64,000 nucleotides of DNA from Panicum virgatum (lineage: Eukaryota > Streptophyta > Magnoliopsida > Poales > Poaceae). Where the stretch lies: the NCBI RefSeq assembly GCF_016808335.1, contig NC_053150.1, forward strand, positions 41,753,607 through 41,817,606, read 5' to 3'. This document shows, in pieces, positions 31,191 through 43,088 of the stretch; position 1 is the first letter of the stretch; the number at the start of each line of letters is the position of its first letter. The notes below the pieces were generated by a model. It had not been told where the DNA came from. It saw only the letters and a program-made list of their open reading frames with translations, and did not search any database. The position numbers and the translations under genes are program-made.

Positions 31191-32318
31191 GAGTCCTGCG
31201 TGCGCCTTGAGGCTCCTGCTACTTAGCATCAGCACCACGACGCCTTCCTCGATGATGGATGCTGTTCCATGGGCGGCGCGCCCTCCGCCGCCGTGTCCGC
31301 CGAGCAGCACGCGGCCGCGCAGGAGCGGAGGCGACCAGGGCAGCGCGGGAAGGCGACCGGGGCTGGGGCGGCACGCAGGGGCGGAGACGGCCGGGGCGGC
31401 GCAGGCAGAGCCAGAGTCGGGGCGCGGGGAGAGAGAAGAAAGATGGGAGAGAGGGGAAGGGATGACATGTGGGACCCACTGCTTAGTTGGCAAAAAAAAA
31501 AGAAAACCACTGCCACGTCACCTCAAAACCACCAAAACCAGCCTCGTGGGTGAAAATTGAACGGTTTTAACAGTTGAGGTACCAAACTTACCCGGTTTTA
31601 GAGTTGGGGGTTAAAATTGGACTTAGACAAGAGTTGAGGTGCCAAAAATGGACTTTTTCCTAGAATTTAATGCATGAAACTCTCTATAAAAGTTCCAATG
31701 AGCCTGGCATTAGCGCACACAGTCTGTGGCATCACATCCCTTGGAGACGATAGGCATCCGTGGCAGCTCGGCTTGGTTTCCCGAACCCTATGGTGGATCC
31801 AGGGGTAAAGATTAAGATCCGCTCCAAACCCGTTAGATTTCGGATATCCAAACCTAAAAATCTGTGGGCACATATTAGGATCCAAAACCGAAACATGTGG
31901 ACACGAAATCTGTGGATATCCACTCTGAACCCGACCCACTACCATCCTTACCGCCGGATCCGGGCTTCCACGCATCGCTGTGGGAGGGAGCCCGCCGCCG
32001 CACGCCCTCTTGGAGGGAGAGAGAGGAAGGAGGGGTGGTGCTGGCTTCTCGGAGGAGAGGGAGGAGCGGCGGCACTGGCTGACGGACTGAGGGAGGCTGA
32101 GGGAAAGGGACCAAAGAAATGAGTGTGAGGAAGTAAGTCTTGTATGTATATATGTATATATACGTGTGTGTGCGCGCGTGCGCTCGCAACTGGGTCTTTT
32201 GGGCTAGCGGGTTGTGTCTGATTTTGCGAGGCGGTTGTCGTAACCGTTTCGGTTAATAACAAATGACTGCCTTAGTTAATGCCAGTTTAAATTCCTGCCC
32301 ACATCGGATGTAGTAGTG

Positions 32319-32689
32319 ATCTAAGTATATATGTTCACCTGAATTCTTGTCATTTTTGTTCGAATCAAACTTGATAGACTTGGAACCTCAACTTTGTAAC
32401 TAAATTCGTCATGGCATGAACTGCGGATGTGTGTTTCTTTGTTTTCTTTACCTTCGAAGTACACTTTTGTACGAATCATTTTCCTATCCATCATTTATTC
32501 ATAGTTGCCTCTAATATTGGCATACTAGTAGGCAATTAGACATCACTAGTAGTGTCTTCGTATCCAACCGTTAGAACGCAAGCCATTATGTATTTTCCTA
32601 GGTATTGGATTGCTACCAGTGGCTTGAGGTTGTTCATTACCGTCGCCTTTAACCATACACTGTAAACAGCAATTGACTATCATCAACAT
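32319..32689. other. Intergenic; nothing recognised
   Basis: Moderately AT-rich DNA without open frames of note, between the CACTA element and the Stowaway MITE. Confidence 0.4.
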
Positions 32690-32691
32690 TA

Positions 32692-32949
32692 CTCCCTCCG
32701 TTCGGAAATGATCTACATATTTTGACTAGAGAAAGTCATTCGAAGTAAAGTTTGACTTATTAATCACTCTTAGAATATAATGTCAATTACGAATAACTCA
32801 ATGTCATCTCAAAACCTCTTTGAATACATATGTATTGACATAAATTTTATAAACTAATTATACATATAATTTAACTAATTATTAGTCAAAGTTTATAAAG
32901 TTTGACTTTCTCTAGTCAAAATATGTAGATCATTTCCGAACGGAGGGAG
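32692..32949. mobile_element. Stowaway MITE with perfect long terminal repeats
   Basis: The ends CTCCCTCCGTTCGG are part of an inverted repeat that is perfect over about 47 bp on each side. TA flanks both ends (32690-32691, 32950-32951). 258 bp, non-coding. Ends and TA target identify a Stowaway (Tc1/mariner-derived) MITE; perfect arms suggest recent insertion. Confidence 0.95.
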
Positions 32950-32951
32950 TA

Positions 32952-33672
32952 TATTGGACCATATACCAACACAAGATGCTCAGCTCATAATACCGCACGT
33001 TCTAGCCGTGCACCTTCAAAAAGATGTTGGTCATTGTTTGATTGGACCACCACTATTACAACGTTTGAATGTGGTGTGACCAACCATGAAGCCACCCACT
33101 ATTAGCAGCACCACTATAGGTATTATACTAATGGATTAGCTTTCTTTCATTGCATCTTTCAGTACACTCTAAAGCTAGACACAACCTTGACAGTTATTCT
33201 AGAAGAGGACCTCGGGACTTTGTCCAATTCAATATTCATGAGTTCCAAATTCTTTTTTTTTCAACATTTCAGCTTTAAATGTGCTACCTAATAGCAGGAT
33301 CACTATTGTGCATGAGAAACACATCTAGAGTCTCTAGATGAATTAAGTTACTTTCCATAATCCCTCTTCAAAGTATGGTGAAAAGAACCAATGCCTAGCT
33401 ACACCTAAGGTTCAAATCAACTCCATTTCAAAAACTAAGATACATGGTCTTTAGGATTCATGCAAATCCTTGCGACCGAACACCGAAACCATAAATATCA
33501 TATGTCACCTAACTTTCACTATTCCTTCAAAATACATGCTAATCATAATGTTTCTAGTCACCAAATTTTAATTAGAGTATATAATATTTCAATCTCCCTT
33601 TTGGTGGTTTATGATAGAATAGCCTCAGGTATAATGAGATTCCAAGCACACATCTTGTTATACATGCATATA
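32952..33672. other. Intergenic; nothing recognised
   Basis: AT-rich, no supported coding sequence. Its right edge, ATATA (33668-33672), is the target duplication of the Copia element. Confidence 0.4.
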
Positions 33673-35436
33673 TGAAAGGATCGAGGCCCAAGAAGGTGGG
33701 GGGAGGGGGGTTGAATTGGGACTTTTTCAAAATTCTAACTTGTCCTTGACCTAGACTAGTATTGCCCAATCTATAAATTTGAAACCTATTCACTAGAGCA
33801 CACTAACAAAAGGATCCTTAGGTAGGAAAACACACTAACATGATCATCTTGCCAAGGGAGAAACACACTAGCAAGTACAAGTTCTAGTCGAGAGATCAAA
33901 CTAACATGCGATTGTCCTAGTCAAACAAACAAGCAAAGGAAAGTAAGGATCATAACGAAAGAGATTAATTGCTTGAATGTAAATGCAAAAGACACGAGAC
34001 AACCGGATTTTTTTTCCGTGGTATCGAGGAGTTGACGCTCCCCCCTAATCCACGTTGGAGCACCCACACAAGGGTATCGCTCCTTTGCTTCACCAAGGAG
34101 TAAGTGATCACTAAGAATACTCCTTCTCCATCTCCGGAATGGCGAGCTTCACACCGTGTACAAGCTTCTTGTCTTGGGGCTCCCACAAACTCCAAGAGCT
34201 CACCAAGAACCTCCCGATCACCAAGACCTTCTAGGTGCCGTCAAACACCAAGAGTAACAAGCTCCTAAGCCTTCACTTGACCTACACTCAGTTGGCCCTA
34301 GCTCAAGCACACTTGCTACACTTGCAAAGGTTGAATTCTTCAAGGTTGAAGCGCAATCAATGCACTAGATCTTCACTCTTTAGCTCAATGCACTCTCTCT
34401 TCTTCTCAAGGGTGGCCTCAGGTATTCAATGCGTCAAAGGCAGTTCAATTCAAATGAGCCAGGGGTTGCCCTTATATAGAGTGGAGAGGGTCACATAGCC
34501 ATTGGAAGTCCACTGCAGAAAAATCGTGACCATCGGAAGAACCGACGAGTTAGAAAGTGAAGGCGTCGGTTCAATCGGTCTCTCTGTGTCCAAATAGTAG
34601 CCGTTGGGGGTTCTGACACAGTATCCAGGCTTGCGTCATTGCACCGGTGCATGCTCCGAAGGGGCATCGATTCAACCGGTGCTGAAGAGGTTCACTGATC
34701 CACTCAAACAAGTTTTCTGGAACATAGTATATCCAATGCACCGATGGTAGTTTCTGAAGCGTCGGATCAACCGGTGCTGAAGGCGAATCACAGCCACCCA
34801 AACATGCTCTCTGGAACAAAGTACGTTCATTGCACCTGTGCTTATCTTTTTGACCATCGGTTCAACCGGTGCTATAGAGTTTGTTGACTTGATTTCTGCT
34901 TGCATCCAGAGAAGATAGACCGACAGGGCGTCGGTCCTTCCGCCAAGCATAAGATGAACCAATGCATGGGTCATCGGTTAAATCGTTGCTACTGTTTTTC
35001 TTCGTTTTCAGCTGAATTGACTTGGAGTTGAATGTAACTTCGATTGTTTCTTCTTCCAAGTGTTGTGTTGACTTATTTTGACTATCTTGGGCTGTTTTTG
35101 AGTGAGTGTGCAAGATTTCTAAGGCCAACTAAATTTTGGTCAAGCTACTAACTCATGAACCCCTCTTAATAGTACGGTCAAGAACTAAAAACTATAAACC
35201 CTAGCTAAATCAAGTATCTTTCATCTCCTTGTGACACTTGAGACTGAAAGGTCCTTAATCTTTGAAATTGAGTCCTTGGCACGCATGATTGTTTTGAATT
35301 GAGGGGTCACCTTTCACATTTCATATGAGACTAAACTAATCATTGATTTTTTCCTTCAAAACACATGTTAGTCGCATACGGTTGTCATTAATCACCGAAA
35401 CTTACCATTAGCATATATCGTCCAAGATGCGCTTCA
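33673..35436 (-). repeat. Copia 3' LTR
   Basis: About 1764 bp, TGAAAGGA...GCGCTTCA as written on the + strand. Relative to the other LTR it has about 36 extra bases near 34940. It contains several copies of an ATCGGTTCAACCGGTG-type word. Confidence 0.9.
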
Positions 35437-35437
35437 A

Positions 35438-35451
35438 TCTCCCCCTTTTTG
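35438..35451 (-). other. Copia polypurine tract
   Basis: On the minus strand AAAAAGGGGGAGA sits directly before the 3' LTR, the expected second-strand primer site. Confidence 0.75.
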
Positions 35452-35700
35452 GTGATTGATGACAACACAAAGTAGAGATACAAAGACATGAAATTGAAAG
35501 CGATAAACAAGCAAGCATAACTAGAAAATAAAACACATGTAGGGGCGTGTCAACATAGAGCAAACACAATATCCAAAAGGCATGTCCATACACAAAATCC
35601 ATGAAGATCCAATCACGCCACAAACCACCAAGCTCCCCCTATCTCTACTCCCCCTATCTATATCCCCCTTTGGTAACAAAGCACCAAAAAGGAAGGTGAT

Positions 35701-38016
35701 CTAGTCCTGAGCTGGAGAAGGCGGAGTCTTCATGCTGAGTCCGGTGGAGAACTGTGTGGCTAAGTCATCGGTATTGTCGTCCGTCCAGTTTTCGTCAGCT
35801 GAAGAGGACTTCTGCTCGACCAGAGTCGTCGGAGCAGCAGAAGCAGCCAGAGTAGAAGTAGTAGCTGGCTCGGTGAGGACAACCGTGGAGTCCATCGGAG
35901 GGGCAGACGTGACGGGAGTCGTGTCTGGCTGAGTGGGGCGAACAGCAGACGGACGGAGCACCTCAGGCTGTGAGGGTGACTCGAACGTGAGCGATTGAGC
36001 TGACAGGTGCTGAAGCTGATGTAGGACCTGCTGCTGCCTAAGAAACTCAGCATGCTGCTCGACAGTCCAAACACTAGGTTGTGGAGCAGGAGCCGAAGCA
36101 GGAGTAGAAGTAGGAGCAGGGCTGGCAAACACCCCGGTCTGAAGAAGAGCTGACATCGGGAAAGACACCAAGGGTGTCTGCACAAAGCTGCCAGCAGGTG
36201 GTGCAGGAGCAGTAGGGTCAAACTGGAGCTGCTGAGGAGTGGGAAGCTGTGGCTTAGGCAGACCAGTGTGACGATAGAGCTGACCAAAGCATCCCGAGAA
36301 GAATGTGAACATCTGCTGCTGAATCTGGGACTGCTGCTGAAGCTGTAACCTCATGGCCTCCTGCTACTGTCGTATCCCCTCAAGCACAAGTGTCTGTGCC
36401 TCTCACTGGCGAGCCTGCTCTGCTTGCATGCTCAGCTGAGCTGCAGCAAATCTGTCCTGCTGGTCAGAAAGCCTCTGAAGAATGGCAGCGAGTGAATCAG
36501 GCTGAGTGACCTGAGCTGCTAAAACTGGAGGAGCAGGGGTGCGGGCTGCACCAGAGGATCCTGCCTCATCATCATGAGCACCTCGGGGGACGGTAACAGT
36601 GGGTATGTAGTCCTCGTCATCCTCCGAGTCCTCTGAGTATGTGACCAGGTAGTGCGGGAGCTGGGCCTCTGCTGCTACGAGTGAAGCATCCTCAGCTGCC
36701 GTGGGATCATCCACAACTCTACCATCAGCCAAAGCACGCTCATCCAGAATCCGCTGTGCCCTGCGCTGGCCTCTCGGGCCACGACGACCATCACGAGGAG
36801 TAGTAGGTGAATAAAAGCTGAAGTACGTCCTCGATTGCGCCAGCTCATCCATGTGAGCATTCTGACTGAGCTGAGCGAGTATCCAGCAGATCCAATGAGC
36901 AAAGGGGTAGCGACGGTGAACTATCATCCCATCCATGATCACGTCCTCTAGCTCGCAGATGAAGAAGTCGACAATGTCAAAGTCTCGACCTGTCATGATA
37001 TGCAATAATAGCCACTGCTGCAGAGCTGTGATCCCCTCATTGTATCTGATTCTGAACAATAGACTCTTCCTCAAAGCAAGATGTATGGTCTGAGCCACTG
37101 GAGTTAGGTTATCTGGGATCCTCGGAGTGCCTGGTAGGTAGGGTTGCTGAAAGAGGACACTGACCTCCTCGTCAAACGGGAAGTGAGTCTCGTGAGGACG
37201 ACGAGGAGGCACCTTGTTGCCATAAGCCTGATAGTGCAAGAAGTGGGGCTCCTCGGCAATCTGAACTCCAAGTAGGGTAGCCAAACGTGCTCGAGTCAAC
37301 CAATAGTGTCTCTGCTAGAACATGAAGTCAATGAACTGTCGGTCCTCCTCAACAAATAGGGTAGCGTAGAAGACGCGAACCCATTCTCTGATGTATCTGG
37401 ACATCTCACTGAGTAGTACTGGCAGCCCATCGTAGTGCTCAAAGAAGGGGAGTACTGGAACTCCACCGGCTGCCACACGCAAAGCGACCAAGTGAAGCAT
37501 CTTGTGCTCACTGATCTTGATGTCCATCTGGCAGTAAGCATGGTAAAAAGACTCCTGGAGCAGGGAGTGAAAACAATGGTCAACGCCAACATCCCTCTGC
37601 TCCGGAAACCACGTCTCTGGGGTGACATATCTCAATCGTTTCACTCAGGGCCCTGGTATCCCCCTGAGATGCAACAGCTCGACCTGAGGTGGCTTTGACT
37701 CTGCATCACTGTCCTGACCAGCTACCTCTCTCTCACTATCATGGCTTGCTGCCCTGTGAGTACCACCACCTCGAGTCCGTGGACGTGAGCGGGACTCAGG
37801 TGTGGTCTGAGCTGTCTCTGGCTGACGAGTACGCCCTGAGCGACGTAACTGCTGCTGTGGCTCCCCCTGGGCCTGAGGATCCCTGATCCGAAGCGAACCC
37901 TGTCTGTCCGCTGCATCTCCAACTGCCTGAGCTCGCTCTCTCTCACGATCCTCACGAGTGCGCTTCTTCTTCTGCTGTACCACCTGCTTGCCCTTACCCT
38001 TCTTATCTCTTGCCAT
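35701..38016 (-). pseudogene. Extra Copia ORF downstream of pol, four internal stops
   Basis: From ATG 38016 (MARDKKGKGKQVVQQKKK) one reading frame runs about 770 codons to 35701, interrupted only by in-frame stops at 37645-37647 (TGA), 37315-37317 (TAG), 36403-36405 (TGA) and 36364-36366 (TAG). There is no frameshift. The N-terminus is Lys/Arg-rich, the middle (RYVTPETWFPEQRDVG, PFAHWICWILAQL) looks globular, and the C-terminal third is Gln/Pro/Ser/Thr-rich. I recognise no enzyme or clear membrane segment. Its position matches the env-like or additional ORF of SIRE/Maximus elements; the function is unknown. Confidence 0.7.
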
Positions 38017-39796
38017 CTGTGATAGAGATTCGATAGAAGATAATAGAGTAAGACAGAGAGTTATGAATATACAAGATATGTTCTAGAGATGAGAAGTCCT
38101 TAAGCACAGCATAGAACGATCTGAGCCTAAGAGTGAACATCTAGTGGATAACAACTTACTAACACACTACTGAGATTCAACAAGTCAAAAACGAAAGTGT
38201 GTGTGTGTGCAAGGATATCATATACGAACATGTGTGAAAGATGTGAAAAGATATGTGCTACACATGAGGGATAAAGCAGAGATCATACCCTGAAAGATTT
38301 GAGAAGAAACCACACCGAATTTGACAAAAAATGTCCTAGGGACAATCTGACGAACACTTGGCGTGCACCAGAGATCAGGGTGGAGAGGATGGGTTTGAGT
38401 TCAAGCTGCTACGCGTGGGGGTCTGGAAGGTGAAGGCGCGCGCGGAGTAGGTCAGGGGGCGTGTGGAGGAGGCCGTTGGCGTCGGCGAGCGGCGGCGCAG
38501 TGCGTGGCGCAGGGCGTTGGCGGCGGCGCGCGGGTGAGCAGCGAGGAACGTGGAGCACGGGCACGGCGCGGGCGAGGCAGTGCAAAGCTTCTGCGGCGGC
38601 GGCGGCGTGGAACGGCGGCGCAGGACGCGGAGCGTGGGCGCGGGCTCGGAGCAGCGGCGTACGGGCGGCGTCGCGGCGAGCAGGGCACGAGGGCAAGCGG
38701 GCGGTTTCAATTTGGGAAGGAGAAGGAAATGGTGAGACTGACGCATGGGGCCCGCGGGCAAGTTAAGTGAAATGGTGTGCACTGGCCCGCAAACCCTAAG
38801 GCATTGGAAGAACCGATGGTGCAGAGGATACAGCGTCGGTGCAACCATCGGAGCAAGATCGACCTAGATCTGTGCAAGTTTGAAGTGAGGTCAACAGGGG
38901 CCATCGGAAGAACTGCCACTAGTGCATCGGAGTATCCAATGGTCGTCTGTGCATTGGCCGGAGAAAAGACCAGAGACGCTGCAAGGACCAAGATTCCTAT
39001 GCAGTAGCACTGGAAGAACCGCCAAGGGGCATCGGTTCATCCGCCAACCATCGGATGCACCGGCGGCCGTCGGTAGTTGTTCCAGAGACGATGCAGAAAC
39101 CAAGTCACGAAGACTTAAGCACCGGTTGAACCGATGCAGGAGAAAACAGGGCGTCGGTTTAACCGGTGGTTAAGAAGATTTGCTGCTGAACTACAAACTC
39201 TACTTCTGATCCAAATATCCAAAACCAAAGCCATAAACACTCAATTTGGACCATTTTCGAGAGACAACCTCACCCCTCAAACACTCATACTTATAGTGCT
39301 CGCAAGCTTTTACATAAGCATAGGCAAATTAAGATCCAAGCGAGGTTTAAACACAAAAACCAAATGTATGAGACACTTTGCTTATGAACTTAGAGATTGA
39401 AACTTTAAGTTCGATAGGACGTGGCTCAATAGGCATGAAAGCGCAACATTGATCTTATCACCCTTGTAGAGTTGATATATCATATTTAGCATGAATATCT
39501 TTCTCGAAGTGTGATTTGCTCCCTTGTGATGCTACTAACGTGATGCAATGCCAATGCAAAGCGAGAAATTAAACATGGATGGATTCTATATGACAAGCAC
39601 ATGCATTGCAAGAATTTAAATCTATCTTGTCAAGTTTGAACCCTTGTCAAGCTACTTCATGATGAACCATTCCTCATGCCATGAGCGAAACCAAAGACCA
39701 CTGGCTCATGCAAGACTCATGTTCATCACTATCTTGACAAGGTTAGACAAGCTCCTAGCATATATACATATGAAATGCTTCTATATGACAAGGCAT
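38017..39796 (-). other. Copia spacer between pol and the extra ORF
   Basis: Non-coding by inspection. A GC-rich part (38400-38700) gives chance frames. From 38780 to 39175 there are repeated words of the type CATCGG, ACCGATG and CACCGGTTGAACCGATG that also occur in both LTRs. Confidence 0.5.
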
Positions 39797-42700
39797 TTAC
39801 ATGACATTAGAAGTATCTAGAATGTTAAGCTCACTTCGCAACCTACAAAAGGTGCTCTCATCTAGAGGTTTTGTGAAGATATCCGCCAATTGATCTTCGG
39901 AACGAACACCACAAAGTAGTATGTCATTCCTTGCCACATGATCTCTTAGAAAGTGATGGCGAATATCTATGTGCTTGGTGCGGGAGTGTTGAATCGGGTT
40001 ATTAGCAATTTTAACGGCACTCTTGTTATCACAAAAGAGCGGGATCCTATCTAATACTACACCATAGTCCAAGAGGCTTTGCTTCATGTAGAGGATTTGA
40101 GCACAACACGCCCCGGTGGCAATATATTCCGCCTCCGCGGTTGACAAGGCCACAGAATTTTGTTTCTTTGACGACCAAGAGACTAAGGAACACCCTAGCA
40201 AGTGGCACCCACCCGATGTACTCTTGCGATCCACACGATATCCGACAAAGTCCGAATCCGAGTATCCCAAGAGTGTAAAACTAGCGCCTTTGGGGTACCA
40301 CAAGCCTATGCTAGGCATATGCTTGAGATATCTAAGGATCCGCTTAATGGCACTAAGGTGTGATTCCTTAGGATTAGCTTGAAAACGGGCACACATGCAT
40401 ATGCTAAACATGATATCGGGCCTAGATGCGGTTAGGTAAAGAAGTGACCCAATCATGAAACGATAGAGAGTTTGGTCAATCGATTTACCTCCCTAATCCA
40501 AGTCAAGATGTCCATTAGTTGGCATTGGAGTCTTGATCGGCTTGCAATCATCCATCTTGAATTTCTTGAGAATATCCTTTGTATATTTTTTTTGATGGAT
40601 GAAAGTCCATTCCTTCAATTGTTTCATTTGAAACCCAAGGAAGAAATTGAGCTCACCGATCATGGACATCTCGAATTCCCTAGCCAACATTTCTCCAAAT
40701 TCTTTGCAAAGAGTGGGGTTAGTTGAACCAAAAATGATATCATCAACATAGATTTGACATACGAATAGCTCTTCATTAATGATTCTTGTGAATAGAGTTG
40801 TATCCACTCTCCCGATCTTGAAGCACTTATTGAGAAGGAAGTCACGAAGGCGTTCATACCAAGCCCTTGGTGCTTGCTTGAGCCCGTAGAGCGCCTTGTG
40901 CAACCTATAAACATGATTAGGATATCTAGGGTTCTCAAATCCGGGAGGTTGTTCAACAAACACCAACTCATTAAAGCCATTTAAAAACGCACTCTTCACA
41001 TCCATTTGAAAGAGTTTCATGTTGTGATGTGAAGCGTTCGCTAAAAGGATACGGATGGCTTCAAGTCTTGCAACGGGGGCAAATGTTTCACCAAAATCCA
41101 ACCCTTCAACTTGTGCAAAGTCCTTTGCCACAAGTCTTGTCTTGTTGCGAACCACTACACCATGCTCATCTTGTTTGTTGCAAAAGACCCACTTAGTACC
41201 AATGACATTCTTGTCTTGAGGACGTTCTTCAAGAACCCAAACTTCATTGCGGGTGAAGTTGTTGAGCTCTTCTTGCATGGCCATTACCCAATCCGGGTCC
41301 TCAAGAGCTTCATCTACATTTGTGGGTTCCAAGCAAGAAACAAATGAATAATGTTCACAAAAAGAGGTATATTGACGTCTACGAGTTCTTACTCCACTGG
41401 AGGGGTCACCCATGACCAAGTCAATGGGATGATTCCTTGAAGTTCTTGTGAGCCTCTCTTGTGATAGAGACGATGAATCTTCTAGTCGTTCGACATCTTG
41501 GGCTTGAGCTTGGACTTGTTCACTTGTTCTTCAACCACTTGTTCATCTTGGGTGTCATGAGGAGGATGTGAAGCGCCATCTTCTTCATCGGATGACTCAT
41601 AATGGTGATGTGATGGTGTACTCTTCTCTTCAATCTTGGAGTCATCCTTGGAACTGGATTCAACTTGAGTGGATGAACTTGGTAGCTCCTCAACTTCCTC
41701 TTTTGGCTTGACTTACACAATGGCTATGTTCTTCATGACTTCCCTTAGTGGTTCATCACCTACATCATCACAAGAAAATTCTTCCCCTTGGGAGCCATTA
41801 GTCTCATCAAACTCCACATCACAAGTTTCTTCAATCATGCGTGTGGCATTATTGAATACTCGATATGCTTTGGAGTTTGATGAATAACCAACATCACATC
41901 TACTTTCAAATTTGCTTAGGCGCTTCCTTTTCTTGTAGATGTAGCTCTTGCAATCGAAGACTCAGAAGTATGAGATGTTGGGCTTCCTCCCAAAGAGAAG
42001 TTCATAGTGCGTCTTCATTAAGAAGCGGTGAAGATAGACCCGGTTGGATGCATGACATGTGGTGTTGATGGCTTCCGCCCAAAATCTTTGTGAGATGCCA
42101 TAATCATCCAACATTGCTCTTGCAAGAGTGATCAAGGTCCTATTCTTTCTCTCCACCACTCCATTTTGTTGGGGTGTGGAAGATTATGAGAATTCATGCT
42201 TGATGCCAATGTCATTGCAAAACTCTTCAACTTGAGTATTTCTAAACTCCGTGCCATTGTTACTCCGGACCTTCACAACACTTGACTCAAATTCATTTTG
42301 AGCTTGCTTGACAAAAGTCTTGAAGATCCCCATAGTCTTGCTCTTGTCCTCTAAAAAGAAAGTCCAAGTATATCTAGAATAATCATCAACAATTACAAGA
42401 CAATAGAGATTACCGCCAAGACTTTTGTAGGTGGTTGGACCAAAGAGATCCATGTGTATTAGCTCCAAGCTTCTTGATGTTGACAAACAAGCCTTCATGG
42501 GATGTGATGATGCAAATTGCTTCCCGGCTTGACAAGCACTACACAATTTGTTTTTGTCAAATATAGCATCTTTGACACCAACCACCATACCTCGTTTGAA
42601 GGCCTTCTTGAGTTGGCTCATTCCAATATGAGCAATGCGGTGATGACAAAGCCAACCATGAAGTTCTTGAAAAAGAGACATGTCGCCAAGCTTGAATCAT

Positions 42701-43088
42701 TAGATGAGAAATCAACAAGGTAAATGTTACCATGTCGAAATCTTTTGAATATTAAGCTCTTGTCCTACTTGCTTGTCACAACAACCTCGCTATCACTAAA
42801 GGTGCATATTAGTCCTAAATCACAAAGTTGAGCAATAGATAATAAATTGAAACTAACCGACTCAACAAGCAAAACATTAGAGATAGAAAGATCCTTGGTG
42901 ATTGCTACCTTACCCAAACCTACCACTTTTCCTTTTGAGTTATCACCAAAGGTGTCATGTTCATGACCGTCCACATCTTCATCTAGTGAGGTGAACATCT
43001 TTACATAGCTGGTCATGTGTTGTGTACATCCGCTATCAAGCACCCAATGCTTTCCACCGGCTTTGTAGTTCACCTACACACAAATGAA
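39797..43088 (-). pseudogene. Copia pol (protease-integrase-RT-RNase H), broken
   Basis: In order on the minus strand: protease (WVLDSGCTQHMTS, D-S-G active site), integrase zinc-binding region (HHRIAHIG then CSACQAGK), integrase core (HMDLFGPT, VVDDYSRYTWTFF, TPQQNGVVERKNRTL), reverse transcriptase (TFAPVARLEAIRILLA, YVDDIIFGST) and RNase H (ALSTAEAEYIA, DNKSA). Breaks include a frameshift between 42765 and 42681, TAA at 42184-42186, a stop at 41962 after NISYF, and TAG at 40493-40495. The order with integrase before reverse transcriptase is diagnostic of Copia. Confidence 0.9.

Larger units (their letters stand above)
30053..31660 (+). mobile_element. Pack-MULE carrying two host gene fragments
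   Basis: The ends are inverted repeats of about 100-150 bp (left GAAAAAAGTCCACTTTTGG, right in inverted form GGAAAAAGTCCATTTTTGG). A perfect 9-bp duplication, TAGAATTTA, flanks the element (30044-30052, 31661-31669), the Mutator hallmark. Between the arms lie GC-rich fragments of a methyltransferase-like gene (30258-30680) and a GH3 gene (30846-31190), both on the + strand, plus an unassigned GC-rich piece (31200-31490). No MURA transposase. Confidence 0.9.
29218..31950. mobile_element. Probable MULE-like element inside the CACTA
   Basis: Its left end (AAGGATGGCAACAGGTGGGT) is matched in inverted form at the right end (...CCCACTACCATCCTTA). The flanks are CTGCCGGAT (29209-29217) and CCGCCGGAT (31951-31959), 8 of 9 identical, which fits a Mutator-type 9-bp duplication. 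The internal ends contain words such as CCAAAACC and GGATATCC in both arms. It holds the SINE and the Pack-MULE. The superfamily call rests on the flank length only. Confidence 0.5.
28904..32318. mobile_element. CACTA element hosting nested insertions
   Basis: The left end is CACTAATACAAAAAT; the right end on the other strand is CACTACTACATCC. ATC flanks both sides (28901-28903 and 32319-32321). Subterminal sequence carries the motif CGAGGCGG / CCGCCTCGGTTAAT on both flanks (28926-29036, 32228-32260), a different family from the CCCGG-type CACTA elements elsewhere in the window. No transposase is seen. Its 3415 bp are mostly later insertions. Confidence 0.85.
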
